Assembly (NCBI GenBank): GCA_905478675.1
Contig: CAJQJI010000026.1
Span: forward strand, 1 to 14,069
DNA from: Candidatus Altimarinota bacterium
GTDB taxonomy: Bacteria; Patescibacteriota; Gracilibacteria; UBA4473
Direction of reading: 5' to 3'
DNA: 14,069 nt
Below, piece after piece: positions 6,870 through 14,069 of this stretch. A program made the position numbers and the translations under genes. A model generated the notes under the pieces. The model was not told where the DNA came from. It worked only from the letters and a program-made list of their open reading frames with translations, and ran no database searches. Within the stretch, counting starts at the first letter, position 1. Each line of letters starts with the position of its first letter.

Positions 6870-6899
6870 TTTACAAAAACACAAATCGTAGCGTAAAAT
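6870..6899 (+). promoter_or_regulatory. Candidate promoter of the four-gene surface-protein cluster
   Basis: TTTACA (6870-6875) and TAAAAT (6894-6899) with an 18-base spacer would start transcription about 27 bases before the ATG at 6933. Its -35 lies ten bases from the -35 of the divergent NqrB-like gene, so the two promoters stand back to back. A second possible -10, TATAAG at 6915-6920, has no good -35 but would give a near-leaderless start. Confidence 0.4.
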
Positions 6900-6929
6900 G
6901 AAATTAAATATCTTTATAAGCAAAATACT

Positions 6930-7232
6930 GTGATGAAAAAAGACCAGTTAATCACCGCGGCTTACATTTTGGCCTCTCTTGGCCTATTTGTGCTAGCCAT
7001 CGACATGTGGATTTGTGGTGGCGAACCCTTCTGTCGTTCAAGCAATAGCCTAAGCTCGAAAATCGCCAATGCCGCTATTACTATTAATTTGCAAAACCCA
7101 GACGCAGACGACGCAGAGTGGTCTGGTTGGTCTGGACCAAACAATCCAAACTTCAACATTAACTTTTCAGGAAGTCAGGTTCAGTTTTCTACTCCGAGCG
7201 ATGGTGATGATGGAGATGGAGACGGACATTAA
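6930..7232 (+). CDS. Small exported, membrane-anchored protein with Asp/Gly-rich tail (unknown family)
   Basis: I do not recognise this protein. The frame opens with GTG (6930) directly followed by ATG (6933); the ATG gives 99 residues and is the likelier start. Residues 1-5 are basic/polar (MKKDQ), and about 6-26 form one hydrophobic helix, either an uncleaved anchor or a signal peptide. Two nearby cysteines (C28 and C34 in WICGGEPFC) could form a disulfide outside the membrane. The rest is polar and repetitive: DADDAEWSGWSGPNNPNFNINF, then a tail SDGDDGDGDGH whose spaced aspartates and glycines could bind calcium. It is the first gene of the exported cluster, 23 bases before the cysteine-module gene. 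It could be a small surface subunit or an accessory to the larger proteins. No Shine-Dalgarno sequence is present. The stop codon is TAA. Confidence 0.7.
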   Translation: MMKKDQLITAAYILASLGLFVLAIDMWICGGEPFCRSSNSLSSKIANAAITINLQNPDADDAEWSGWSGPNNPNFNINFSGSQVQFSTPSDGDDGDGDGH

Positions 7233-7255
7233 AAAACAAAATTACTCTTACTTAA

Positions 7256-9253
7256 ATGAAATTAGGAAAACTCTCTTACGTCCTCATAGCGACTTTGTTG
7301 CTTAATCAAATACCAATTAACTCTGCAAGTGCCGCGGCCAGTCCAGAGGAACAGTGTTTCGATTTATTAACCGAAGCGGCTAAATCAAATCCGGCGTTTT
7401 CAAAACTAGACCTAAGTAAGGTGCGCAAAACAAACGGAAAGAAAAACGATATAAAATCCGGTAAATTTTCCGTGGCCACCTACGAGGACTTCATGGACAC
7501 CTTTAATACGCCTGTGCCTTATTTCTCAGACGACATCCCCAACTATCCAAACAAGATGGACAAAGTGCCAACTCAGTACAAGTTCATTCCATCAATTCAT
7601 AAAGCCAATCGGAATAATACCGCCTCAATTATTTATAATAATGGTATTAGAACAAAAATTGACCATTGGATGTCCAAAGATGGCTCAAGCACTGGTACTG
7701 ATATCCAAAATTATTTTGCCGGCAAAAAAAGCGCCAGTGCTTTGGATGCAAAACATTATCGCCAAACAATTGATGGCTACTACCTAGATAGTCGTTATGT
7801 CTCTTTTGGCGCTGAAAGTGAGTTAGATTTTTCCTATCCAACTCGGGCAGCCGCCCCCAGTAATGATGACTACTACCCAACGGGTCGCCCAGTTAAAGAC
7901 ATGCGACAATATCTTATTTATACGCATCACCTAAGCCCGGCGCTTGGTGGGGATTTACTAAGCTGTGAGATCATAAAAATGGTGCCACAATCGCCTTACA
8001 AATTAAAAGATTTTGATCACAAAGGACTTAGTTTAGATTGGGTTAATTATGGAGGCACTAAAATGTCTCAATCTGACGCCAAAACAGATGTTATTGGAAA
8101 AAACGGAAAATTCAGAAAGGCTGAAATTGATTATACAACGAGCGTTAAAGGGGAACCCGATAAAAAATTATTAAGATTTTATACGCTTAGCATTAACTAC
8201 GATAACGGAAACTCATTTCTAAATACTTTTATAACCAGTGAGCTTTTTAACGAAGCGATGCGTGATGCGAAGAATGCCAGTCAAACCTTCCTAGAGATGC
8301 GAAGAGCTTTTTACAATAAAGTTATCGCCTCTGGTTTAGAGATCGGTAGCGGTTCTACCGCTAGTGTTCAGAATCAAGAGATTGTTCAGGGGTCTTGGTG
8401 TGGACTAAAACTCTCCACTACAACGCTAATAGACTGTCAGGGGCAGGATCCTGCAACAAGCTGTCCAAGTGGTTATCAAAAAAGACAATGGGCGACATTA
8501 GGTTCTGCTCCATTAAGTAGTTGTTTCAAAAAAACGACGGGCTTGGGCTCTCTGACACCACCAGAAAGCGGATTATGGTGTGGTATTAAAATGACGGGAG
8601 ACACGGATCGAACAGTCTTATGTGGAGGATATGACCCAAAACTTTCATGTCCAACAGGCTACACATCACAAAAACTAACTTCTATGCCAGAAACTGGTGG
8701 CGATTGGTACTCATGTATGAAAGATGCAGACGCTAACGCTATCGTACTTCATTCTGGCACACAATGTGGCTTAAAAATGGCTCATCAAAGCACCCCAATA
8801 CAAACCTGCGAGGGGCACAACCCTGAAATCAGTTGTCCAGACAATTACACAAGCCGGCAATGGGCTAACTTAGATAGTTCCTGGGGCGAGTGGTTCTCTT
8901 GTTTTAAAAACTCCACAACCCCGACAAAAACCGTTGAGACTACTCATTTTAACGCCGCTCGATGGAATCTCCCAGACTTAGGCATGAGCGGAAAAACTAC
9001 TTACTATGCGTCTGATCAAGCAACCGCAAACAAAGTTTGTACCCTACGTGGAGAGCAAACAGGCGAAGGCTTTAGTGAGGGTGAATGGATAGGGAGTACA
9101 GATTCGCTTGATGCTGACGAGTGGAGCTCTTCAAGCTTGGCTATTCGTGGTTGGGATAACAGTAAGGGAGCGTACAGTGTCTGTACAACCGGATCACAAT
9201 GTGTGACTCAAAAAGAGACGATCCGAAATAAAATTAAATGTGTAGCCTACTAA
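7256..9253 (+). CDS. Secreted protein with three tandem four-cysteine modules (unknown family)
   Basis: I cannot name this 665-residue family. A clear Sec signal peptide (1-27, ending SASA before A) opens it. Residues about 30-375 form one large polar region with only two cysteines (C34, C237), many Tyr, Asp, Ser and Thr residues, and no membrane segment. Three copies of a cysteine module follow at about 379-426, 439-490 and 501-552. Each has the pattern C-G-(L/I)-K, a second cysteine, S-C-P-x-(G/N)-Y, and a closing S-C-(F/M)-K. The last part (about 555-665) holds four cysteines (C595, C643, C649, C662) and several tryptophans and ends IKCVAY; it may be a separate disulfide-bonded domain. The even cysteine counts suit folding outside the cytoplasm. 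The modules look like small binding or stalk domains, but no ligand can be inferred. It sits 11 bases before the anchored coiled-coil gene. The stop codon is TAA. Confidence 0.85.
   Translation: MKLGKLSYVLIATLLLNQIPINSASAAASPEEQCFDLLTEAAKSNPAFSKLDLSKVRKTNGKKNDIKSGKFSVATYEDFMDTFNTPVPYFSDDIPNYPNKMDKVPTQYKFIPSIHKANRNNTASIIYNNGIRTKIDHWMSKDGSSTGTDIQNYFAGKKSASALDAKHYRQTIDGYYLDSRYVSFGAESELDFSYPTRAAAPSNDDYYPTGRPVKDMRQYLIYTHHLSPALGGDLLSCEIIKMVPQSPYKLKDFDHKGLSLDWVNYGGTKMSQSDAKTDVIGKNGKFRKAEIDYTTSVKGEPDKKLLRFYTLSINYDNGNSFLNTFITSELFNEAMRDAKNASQTFLEMRRAFYNKVIASGLEIGSGSTASVQNQEIVQGSWCGLKLSTTTLIDCQGQDPATSCPSGYQKRQWATLGSAPLSSCFKKTTGLGSLTPPESGLWCGIKMTGDTDRTVLCGGYDPKLSCPTGYTSQKLTSMPETGGDWYSCMKDADANAIVLHSGTQCGLKMAHQSTPIQTCEGHNPEISCPDNYTSRQWANLDSSWGEWFSCFKNSTTPTKTVETTHFNAARWNLPDLGMSGKTTYYASDQATANKVCTLRGEQTGEGFSEGEWIGSTDSLDADEWSSSSLAIRGWDNSKGAYSVCTTGSQCVTQKETIRNKIKCVAY
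8390..8911 (+). repeat. Three tandem copies of a four-cysteine protein module
   Basis: Copies lie at 8390-8533, 8570-8725 and 8756-8911, within the gene starting at 7256. Cysteines are at residues 382/394/403/423, 442/456/465/487 and 504/518/527/549. Spacings are therefore 12-9-20, 14-9-22 and 14-9-22. Shared residues include CG(L/I)K(L/M), a D or N then P before SCP, (G/N)Y, and SC(F/M)K at the end. Copies 1 and 3 also share RQWA-L. They are similar in protein but diverged in DNA, so the duplication is not recent. Confidence 0.9.
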
Positions 9254-9264
9254 ATAAATAAAAA

Positions 9265-10209
9265 ATGAAATATAAAAAACATCTTTGGCTGCTTATCTTT
9301 TCGTTTGCAACTCCGCTTCTTTTTTTAGCACCAACGGCTTTAGCTGGACTGGCAGTTAATCCTGGGGTCACAACCGATATTTTAGATCAAATAGATCAAA
9401 TTCAAGACGAGACTTTAAGAGAAATGCTCAAAACAGCTGTTTGGCCAGGTTTTGGGGAACGTTATCTAGATTTAGACAAACCAGAAGCAGAGCTTTCCGA
9501 ATTTGAGAAAAACTATAAAGCCCATCCACTTACGTGGGATCAAAAAATAGAGAATGTTCGTTTTATTCTAGACCAAGCGGAAGATCTTTCTCAATTAACG
9601 ACCGAAAATATTGAATATAAAGATATTGTGTTTGGAGAGTCTGTTATTCCCGTACAAGACCGACGCGTTACCGCCATACTTAACACAAACTACCTTGAAG
9701 AAGAAATTCAAAACCTAGCCGAAGAAAAACAAAGCAAAATGGCGGCCTTATACGAAACAGAGCAAACAAATATTGGCGAAAAGTTGCAAGCTATTGAAGA
9801 TGAATATGCCATAAAATTAGCAACCTTAAGCCAAGCGGAAAATGAATATAAGGAGGCAAAATTAGCTTTTTTAAAGTTAGAAAACCAAAAAGAATATGGT
9901 CGAATTGATGACGAAACCTACCAAGAAGGAACCCGAGAGGTGGTTGAAAACTTTGAAAGTTTTTTTGCTCTTGGGAATGAAGTTTCACTCTTTAATGATG
10001 AAAAAATAAAACAACTAGGAAGTAGTATTTATGATGAAACAGTTCAAATAAAAACGGATCCAGTAGTATCAACAACCCAGCCTCCTAACGTGGTTAATGA
10101 AAAAGCTTATTACTGGACTATATCTGTCGTCTTAATGCTTCTCGCTATATTCCTTGGATATCTAGCCTTTCGAAAAATTAGTCATAATAAAAAAAAATCT
10201 AACTTCTAA
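9265..10209 (+). CDS. Exported coiled-coil protein with C-terminal membrane anchor (unknown family)
   Basis: The family is not recognised. The 314-residue protein has a basic start (MKYKKH), a hydrophobic core and a signal-peptidase site after ALA (residue 27). A mixed alpha-helical region follows (30-140) containing DILDQIDQIQDETLREML and WPGFGERYLDLDKPE. A long charged helix, probably coiled coil, spans about 142-212, rich in Glu, Lys, Ala and Leu. After a Ser/Thr/Pro linker (262-278) there is one membrane helix (about 283-303), then a basic tail (RKISHNKKKSNF). This gives a type I topology: the body outside, the C terminus inside. There are no cysteines, unlike both neighbours. Placed between the cysteine-module gene and the giant adhesin-like gene (gaps of 11 and 4 bases), it is a good candidate for a membrane tether or assembly factor for one of them. 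The stop codon is TAA. Confidence 0.82.
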   Translation: MKYKKHLWLLIFSFATPLLFLAPTALAGLAVNPGVTTDILDQIDQIQDETLREMLKTAVWPGFGERYLDLDKPEAELSEFEKNYKAHPLTWDQKIENVRFILDQAEDLSQLTTENIEYKDIVFGESVIPVQDRRVTAILNTNYLEEEIQNLAEEKQSKMAALYETEQTNIGEKLQAIEDEYAIKLATLSQAENEYKEAKLAFLKLENQKEYGRIDDETYQEGTREVVENFESFFALGNEVSLFNDEKIKQLGSSIYDETVQIKTDPVVSTTQPPNVVNEKAYYWTISVVLMLLAIFLGYLAFRKISHNKKKSNF

Positions 10210-10213
10210 ACTC

Positions 10214-13200
10214 ATGCTGCCATCTTTCAAAAAGCCTCTTGCAGCGAGCCTTATATTTGGGCTCGTTTTTCCGTATATAAGCTATGCTGAAATCCAAACA
10301 AATATCGAGGTTAATATTAGTACTGATACAAACACAGAGACGTCCGACAGCCTCAAGATTAAAGCTAAAGATATCAGTTCACCGGATACTAATTTCGATG
10401 CAGTAGCTCCATCCACTGTTAGCACTACGAATTCTGGCAGATCTACAACCACCACCACGACACTGCCTCAAATTGACGCTGACGGAGCAAAACCGGAAGG
10501 CGCTTGGAATTTTACAGTTTCAAGACAAGGCGAGCTCGCCTCAACCATAATTCGACATGACCTAACGCCGCCACTATGTCCGCCAGCCCCAACCGAGACT
10601 GAGTACGAAACTAAGAATGATTATTATACAAATAATACTCTAATTAACCCTTGGCCGATTGGTCTTAACGGAGAATGGACAAATAATGTGATTTCTTTTC
10701 CAGATAACAACGCGACTTTATGTCGTGATCAAGTCACTATTAAAGGTAAAACGTATGTAGAACAAAATTACACCACGGGGGTTTGTGAAAATTCTGACGC
10801 CAGTCCTTTACACAACTATAAAGAAGACCTAGATGACTGTCTAAGAGAGCAAGCCGGAAAGGCCCCAAATAAAACTCGACCATTATCGCAAATGGCCGGA
10901 TGTAAGTATACTTCTATGGTTGAAATTGATGCGAATGGAGATATTCAAGATTTTGCAATGTATGATACAGCACAAAATCAAACAAATACCCCTGGGTATC
11001 CAATTTGTAAAACCCCCGTCGCTAAAATAGATAAAGAAGCCCCAACCCTTAACAATATACAGGTTGAGCATCAAGGCTTAGAACTTCCAAAAGAAAAGTT
11101 AAGAACAAATGCCTCGAACCCAAATACTTACCGTGCAGATGACGGAGAATTATTACTATATGCTGATATCAAAGACCTAGATCCAACAACTGGCTCTGGA
11201 ATGTCAGGTATTAATTGGGATCCAATTTTTTCAACCGCCGAAATCGATGCGCTTCGTACTGACATAATGAATGCCGAAAACTTGCTCACAAACCAACGAG
11301 GGAATCTGAGTACTATCGAAGCCGATATAATTCTAATGAGAAGTGATATTCTCTCAAAAACGGCCTCACTACAACGACATATTATTATTAATAATCTTCT
11401 TCATAGAATATCTACAGAGGTAAACAACTCTAGTAACTTTTTTATGCAAGCACTTATCAGCTTAGCCCCAGGGCTTAGTCAATTAGAATCGAGCAGCGGA
11501 TCGGTTTCTGCCAGTACGCTCCGTGATATAAAAGACAAAATCTCACTCCCTAAATTTGATGAAGTCACTCAAATTGAAGTATACCGAGACAATCTTGACG
11601 CCCTTACAGTGGATCTTATTAATGGGAAAATTACGGATTATACTCAAAACCTCCCGTTGTTACTCAGTCGAGCTACTATTTCAGAAACAGGCGAGGAGAT
11701 TGATATCACTAGCACTAACAACAAATTCAATACGGCTTATAATCAATGGCAAATTGATAAAAATAAAAATTATTCTTTAGTCTTTCCAACATGGCTTCAG
11801 GATTTAGCCGACATTGATGAATACATTGAAGAACTAAACACCGAGTATCAAGAAATAAAAACGGCCTACGAAAGTAATGACATCCTTACACTTTCACAAA
11901 CTTTAGAAGCACTTAGTCCTGAATCTAGATTATTATCCTTACTCCTTTCAACTGAAAGTTCTGCCACAGAACATGCAACGGCTCAACAGGACTTATTAGA
12001 CAAAATTAGCAGTACAAATTCGACCCTTAATGCTACAAAGTCTTACCTACAAAGTTTTACCCCAGCCACAGATTCTTTTAATAACTCAAAAATCACACAA
12101 GTAGAAGACGCCTTAGCGGTGGCAGATGATGCCGCAGGAGGCCTTCAAAGAGATCTAGAAGACACAGAAACTTCCGGTTCTCTCGCTCATAGTTTATATG
12201 GGATTAGCGGTATCGAAAGTTCAAACGAAATCAGTCAACTTATCAATAGTGAACAAGCTAGTATTCGACAATTAAGTACAGAAATTCAAGAAGTTTCATT
12301 ACAACTAACAGACAAAGAAAATGAAAGAAGTGTTCTTAGTGACCAAATTATAAGTCAAGAAAACAGTATTTTAGCGATGAAGTCAGATTTAGCCGTCTTG
12401 ATTGAAGAACGAGACAAAATGAAGGCTTCTGCGAGTTCATTAACGTTTGATCAACAAGGCATAACCCACATAAAGATTGAACGACTCTCTGGTGGAGAAC
12501 TTAAAGTACAAGATTTCTTCCCTCCAAGCACTACGCCATCTGCGGGGAACACCTTTATTTGGGATTTAAACTTATTCAAGTTTGATGATGAAAGTGCTCC
12601 AATTTTTACAAAAGTAGGCTTGTACAGAATCGAATTAAAAGCCTACGATAAAGCTTTAAATAAAAAAGTTTTCAACGGGTATGTAGAAATTTTCCCAGCC
12701 AAGTTAGAAGTTTCAGTTAGCAGTAATTGTAATACAGCGGCGAATGTTGCTTATGCAGATGGAGTCGAAACTTGTAAATTAGAACTCCCTCAGTTCGATT
12801 TATACGGTAATAAAATTCAAGCAGATAAAGAACTAAAACTAACCGTTCGAGATCAAGACATAGATGGTTCATACGACTTAATTGAAAACTTAGGCGAGAA
12901 TTATCAAAACGGGATTAGATTTAATGGCGGCGTTGTTAAAGGAAATAAACACCAACTAACATGGGAGCCAAATAATAATGATCAAAAAAAGGTAAACATA
13001 AAAAGTTTACTCCCAACCGTAAACATTATGCCTTATGAAGGCGACCCACGCTATGGAATTGGTTATGGAATAAAAACAGGTGCGAAACTCCCTCTACTCT
13101 TAGAACATCCTAATATTGGACCTCGTGGAACCACCATAAATCCTCCTCTGCTTGAGGAATTAGAAATTCCTATTCAGTTTAAACCTTGGGTAAACGTAAC

Positions 13201-14069
13201 GGCCAAAGGGAAAACAGGCACTTTTGATAATAAAGACTGGAATCCTCCGGTTGCAATTCCTTTTAATGTCTATGTAGATGCAAGTACAGCTTCCAGTAAG
13301 CTATTACCGACTGATTTCACAGTTGACGTCACAGGGTTTGTGGGGGATAGTTATGAATTCAACAGTGTAGATGTGGCACATCCTGGAGTATCAATCGATT
13401 TTGATTCCGTAAACGATTCATATATCGAATCAACCGGCAGTGGCGGAAAACCTGCCCCTATAACGACAACAATTCATTCAACTTCCCTCTTATCAGGGCA
13501 ACAAAGTAGTGCGGCTTTATTTATTCCAGTCGCTAAATATCGCTTGAGCGGCCACGACATTGTAATGCCAGGAGTGCCTGCCGGATCTTGTCCAGACCAA
13601 GAAAAATGTATAGAAAGCACGCCCCCAATCCCCGTTGATGTCTATATTGATGAGACGGCAACGACTGAAGGCGGTACACTAAATTTCAATATTGGGTTAT
13701 CTAAACCGGCTGAAACCGATATACGGCTCTATTTTAAAGCCAGCGATGTAAGCACGACTATTGGAAATGATTATACTTTTACACCCGCCACTTCCCTCTT
13801 AATAAAAGAAGGCACTTCTGGTGGTACATACCCGATCTCAACCCTTAATGATACTGAAATTGAAGACACTGAAACATTTCAACTAAGTATTGATACTTTT
13901 GAACCCGCCGGGGCTTTAAACGATTACACAGACACTGGAACTGGAACTATTTATGACAATGATAACGGCATAGACATTGACAATGGAGTTGTAACCGAAG
14001 GCGAAACTTGTCAGATAGATGTACGAATTAATCGCCCTGCAGACTCAGATATTAAGATTAAAGCGAGTC
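10214..14069 (+). CDS. Giant secreted multidomain surface protein (Ig-like, coiled coil, Big_1-like, Calx-beta), 3' end beyond window
   Basis: An ATG four bases after the previous stop opens a frame that stays open for 1285 codons to the window edge. A signal peptide covers 1-25 (cleavage after SYA). A Ser/Thr-rich linker (35-85) leads to a head at 98-270 with six cysteines (C122, C170, C191, C209, C230, C265). An Ig-like start at 272-340 (DKEAPTLNNIQV, DLDPTTGSGMSGINWD) is followed by a long, mostly helical coiled-coil-rich stretch (341-740). Then come strands with the usual end of such a fold (GLYRIELKAYDKALNKKVFNG, 802-822). A Big_1-like segment (about 840-910, ADGVETCKLELPQFDLYGN) and a beta-rich part (985-1125) follow. 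A Calx-beta domain occupies 1141-1251 with IEDTETFQLSI and GTGTIYDND, and a second begins at about 1253 (VVTEGETCQIDV). The likely role is adhesion or surface structure, with calcium possibly bound by the Calx-beta units. The C-terminal anchor or sorting signal is not visible. Confidence 0.88.
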   Translation, partial: MLPSFKKPLAASLIFGLVFPYISYAEIQTNIEVNISTDTNTETSDSLKIKAKDISSPDTNFDAVAPSTVSTTNSGRSTTTTTTLPQIDADGAKPEGAWNFTVSRQGELASTIIRHDLTPPLCPPAPTETEYETKNDYYTNNTLINPWPIGLNGEWTNNVISFPDNNATLCRDQVTIKGKTYVEQNYTTGVCENSDASPLHNYKEDLDDCLREQAGKAPNKTRPLSQMAGCKYTSMVEIDANGDIQDFAMYDTAQNQTNTPGYPICKTPVAKIDKEAPTLNNIQVEHQGLELPKEKLRTNASNPNTYRADDGELLLYADIKDLDPTTGSGMSGINWDPIFSTAEIDALRTDIMNAENLLTNQRGNLSTIEADIILMRSDILSKTASLQRHIIINNLLHRISTEVNNSSNFFMQALISLAPGLSQLESSSGSVSASTLRDIKDKISLPKFDEVTQIEVYRDNLDALTVDLINGKITDYTQNLPLLLSRATISETGEEIDITSTNNKFNTAYNQWQIDKNKNYSLVFPTWLQDLADIDEYIEELNTEYQEIKTAYESNDILTLSQTLEALSPESRLLSLLLSTESSATEHATAQQDLLDKISSTNSTLNATKSYLQSFTPATDSFNNSKITQVEDALAVADDAAGGLQRDLEDTETSGSLAHSLYGISGIESSNEISQLINSEQASIRQLSTEIQEVSLQLTDKENERSVLSDQIISQENSILAMKSDLAVLIEERDKMKASASSLTFDQQGITHIKIERLSGGELKVQDFFPPSTTPSAGNTFIWDLNLFKFDDESAPIFTKVGLYRIELKAYDKALNKKVFNGYVEIFPAKLEVSVSSNCNTAANVAYADGVETCKLELPQFDLYGNKIQADKELKLTVRDQDIDGSYDLIENLGENYQNGIRFNGGVVKGNKHQLTWEPNNNDQKKVNIKSLLPTVNIMPYEGDPRYGIGYGIKTGAKLPLLLEHPNIGPRGTTINPPLLEELEIPIQFKPWVNVTAKGKTGTFDNKDWNPPVAIPFNVYVDASTASSKLLPTDFTVDVTGFVGDSYEFNSVDVAHPGVSIDFDSVNDSYIESTGSGGKPAPITTTIHSTSLLSGQQSSAALFIPVAKYRLSGHDIVMPGVPAGSCPDQEKCIESTPPIPVDVYIDETATTEGGTLNFNIGLSKPAETDIRLYFKASDVSTTIGNDYTFTPATSLLIKEGTSGGTYPISTLNDTEIEDTETFQLSIDTFEPAGALNDYTDTGTGTIYDNDNGIDIDNGVVTEGETCQIDVRINRPADSDIKIKAS
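11234..12433 (+). other. Coiled-coil-rich insertion within the giant surface protein
   Basis: Residues about 341-740 are dominated by Leu, Ile, Ser, Glu, Asp and Gln with repeated helix-forming stretches: 341-400 (EIDALRTDIMNAENLL), 530-600 (DIDEYIEELNTEYQEIK) and 670-740 (EISQLINSEQASIRQLSTE and on). Cysteines are absent here, whereas both flanks are cysteine-bearing beta domains. Boundaries are by eye. An antiparallel helical hairpin is my inference. Confidence 0.6.
13637..13969 (+). other. Calx-beta domain in the giant surface protein
   Basis: Residues 1142-1252 follow the Calx-beta plan: an opening strand with acidic residues (YIDETATTEGGTLNFNIGLS), a hydrophobic strand pair, then DTEIEDTETFQLSI and the closing GTGTIYDND. 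The acidic positions are those that bind calcium in the exchanger domains, although many bacterial copies are purely structural. A second copy starts at once and is cut by the window edge. Confidence 0.85.

Noticed and set aside
7199..7229. Repetitive GAT/GGA tract as a functional DNA repeat
   Set aside because: It simply encodes the Asp/Gly-rich tail of the small protein; there is no exact unit repeated often enough to call a satellite.
370..10209. TGA read as glycine or tryptophan (alternative genetic code)
   Set aside because: Conserved genes of normal length contain no in-frame TGA, so the sequence gives no evidence of reassignment; only avoidance of TGA as a stop is visible.
10883..11074. 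Minus-strand open frame within the giant gene
   Set aside because: The plus-strand frame is continuous with clear domains across this region; the reverse frame is a shadow.
11556..11780. Small plus-strand open frame within the giant gene
   Set aside because: It is out of frame with the 1285-codon reading frame that covers it and has no recognisable features.
1..14069. CRISPR array, insertion sequence or prophage
   Set aside because: I saw no regularly spaced direct repeats, transposase or integrase motifs, phage structural genes or flanking attachment-type duplications.

Overview
The window is moderately AT-rich bacterial chromosome, densely packed, with no gap over 300 bases without a gene. 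I see no insertion sequence, phage gene or CRISPR array. Promoters fit the ordinary sigma-70 pattern, but almost no gene has a recognisable Shine-Dalgarno sequence and some messages look leaderless or nearly so. All nine visible stop codons are TAG or TAA, none TGA. These traits, with several exported proteins of no recognised family and a stand-alone NqrB/RnfD-like protein, would suit an uncultivated lineage such as Patescibacteria/CPR. That placement is a guess; no marker gene here settles it.

Bases 1-4481 are mostly housekeeping. On the minus strand, reading right to left, are prs (PRPP synthetase), miaB (tRNA methylthiotransferase) and the first 86 codons of a glutamate dehydrogenase that has its own promoter. 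Facing away from prs is a plus-strand pair one base apart: a family 2 glycosyltransferase and a TatD-family hydrolase. The TatD gene converges on a minus-strand lipoprotein esterase of the PHB-depolymerase/LpqC type. Their last 12 bases overlap, and both stop codons lie in one perfect 8-bp-stem inverted repeat.

Bases 5580-6825 (minus strand) hold a CAT-anticodon tRNA with an encoded CCA end and a near-consensus promoter, and a polytopic membrane protein of the NqrB/RnfD fold with no partner subunits nearby.

Bases 6930-14069 (plus strand) form the most interesting part: four closely spaced genes (gaps 23, 11 and 4 bases), all encoding exported or membrane-anchored proteins. In order these are a small anchored protein with an Asp/Gly-rich tail; a 665-residue secreted protein with three tandem four-cysteine modules; a 314-residue protein with a signal peptide, coiled coil and C-terminal membrane anchor; and the first 1285 codons of a giant secreted protein. 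The giant has a cysteine-rich head, an Ig-like domain apparently split by about 400 residues of helical/coiled-coil sequence, a Big_1-like segment, and the first of at least two Calx-beta domains where the window ends. I infer an adhesin-like surface assembly in which the anchored coiled-coil protein and the cysteine-module protein may be partners of the giant. No member matches a system I can name.
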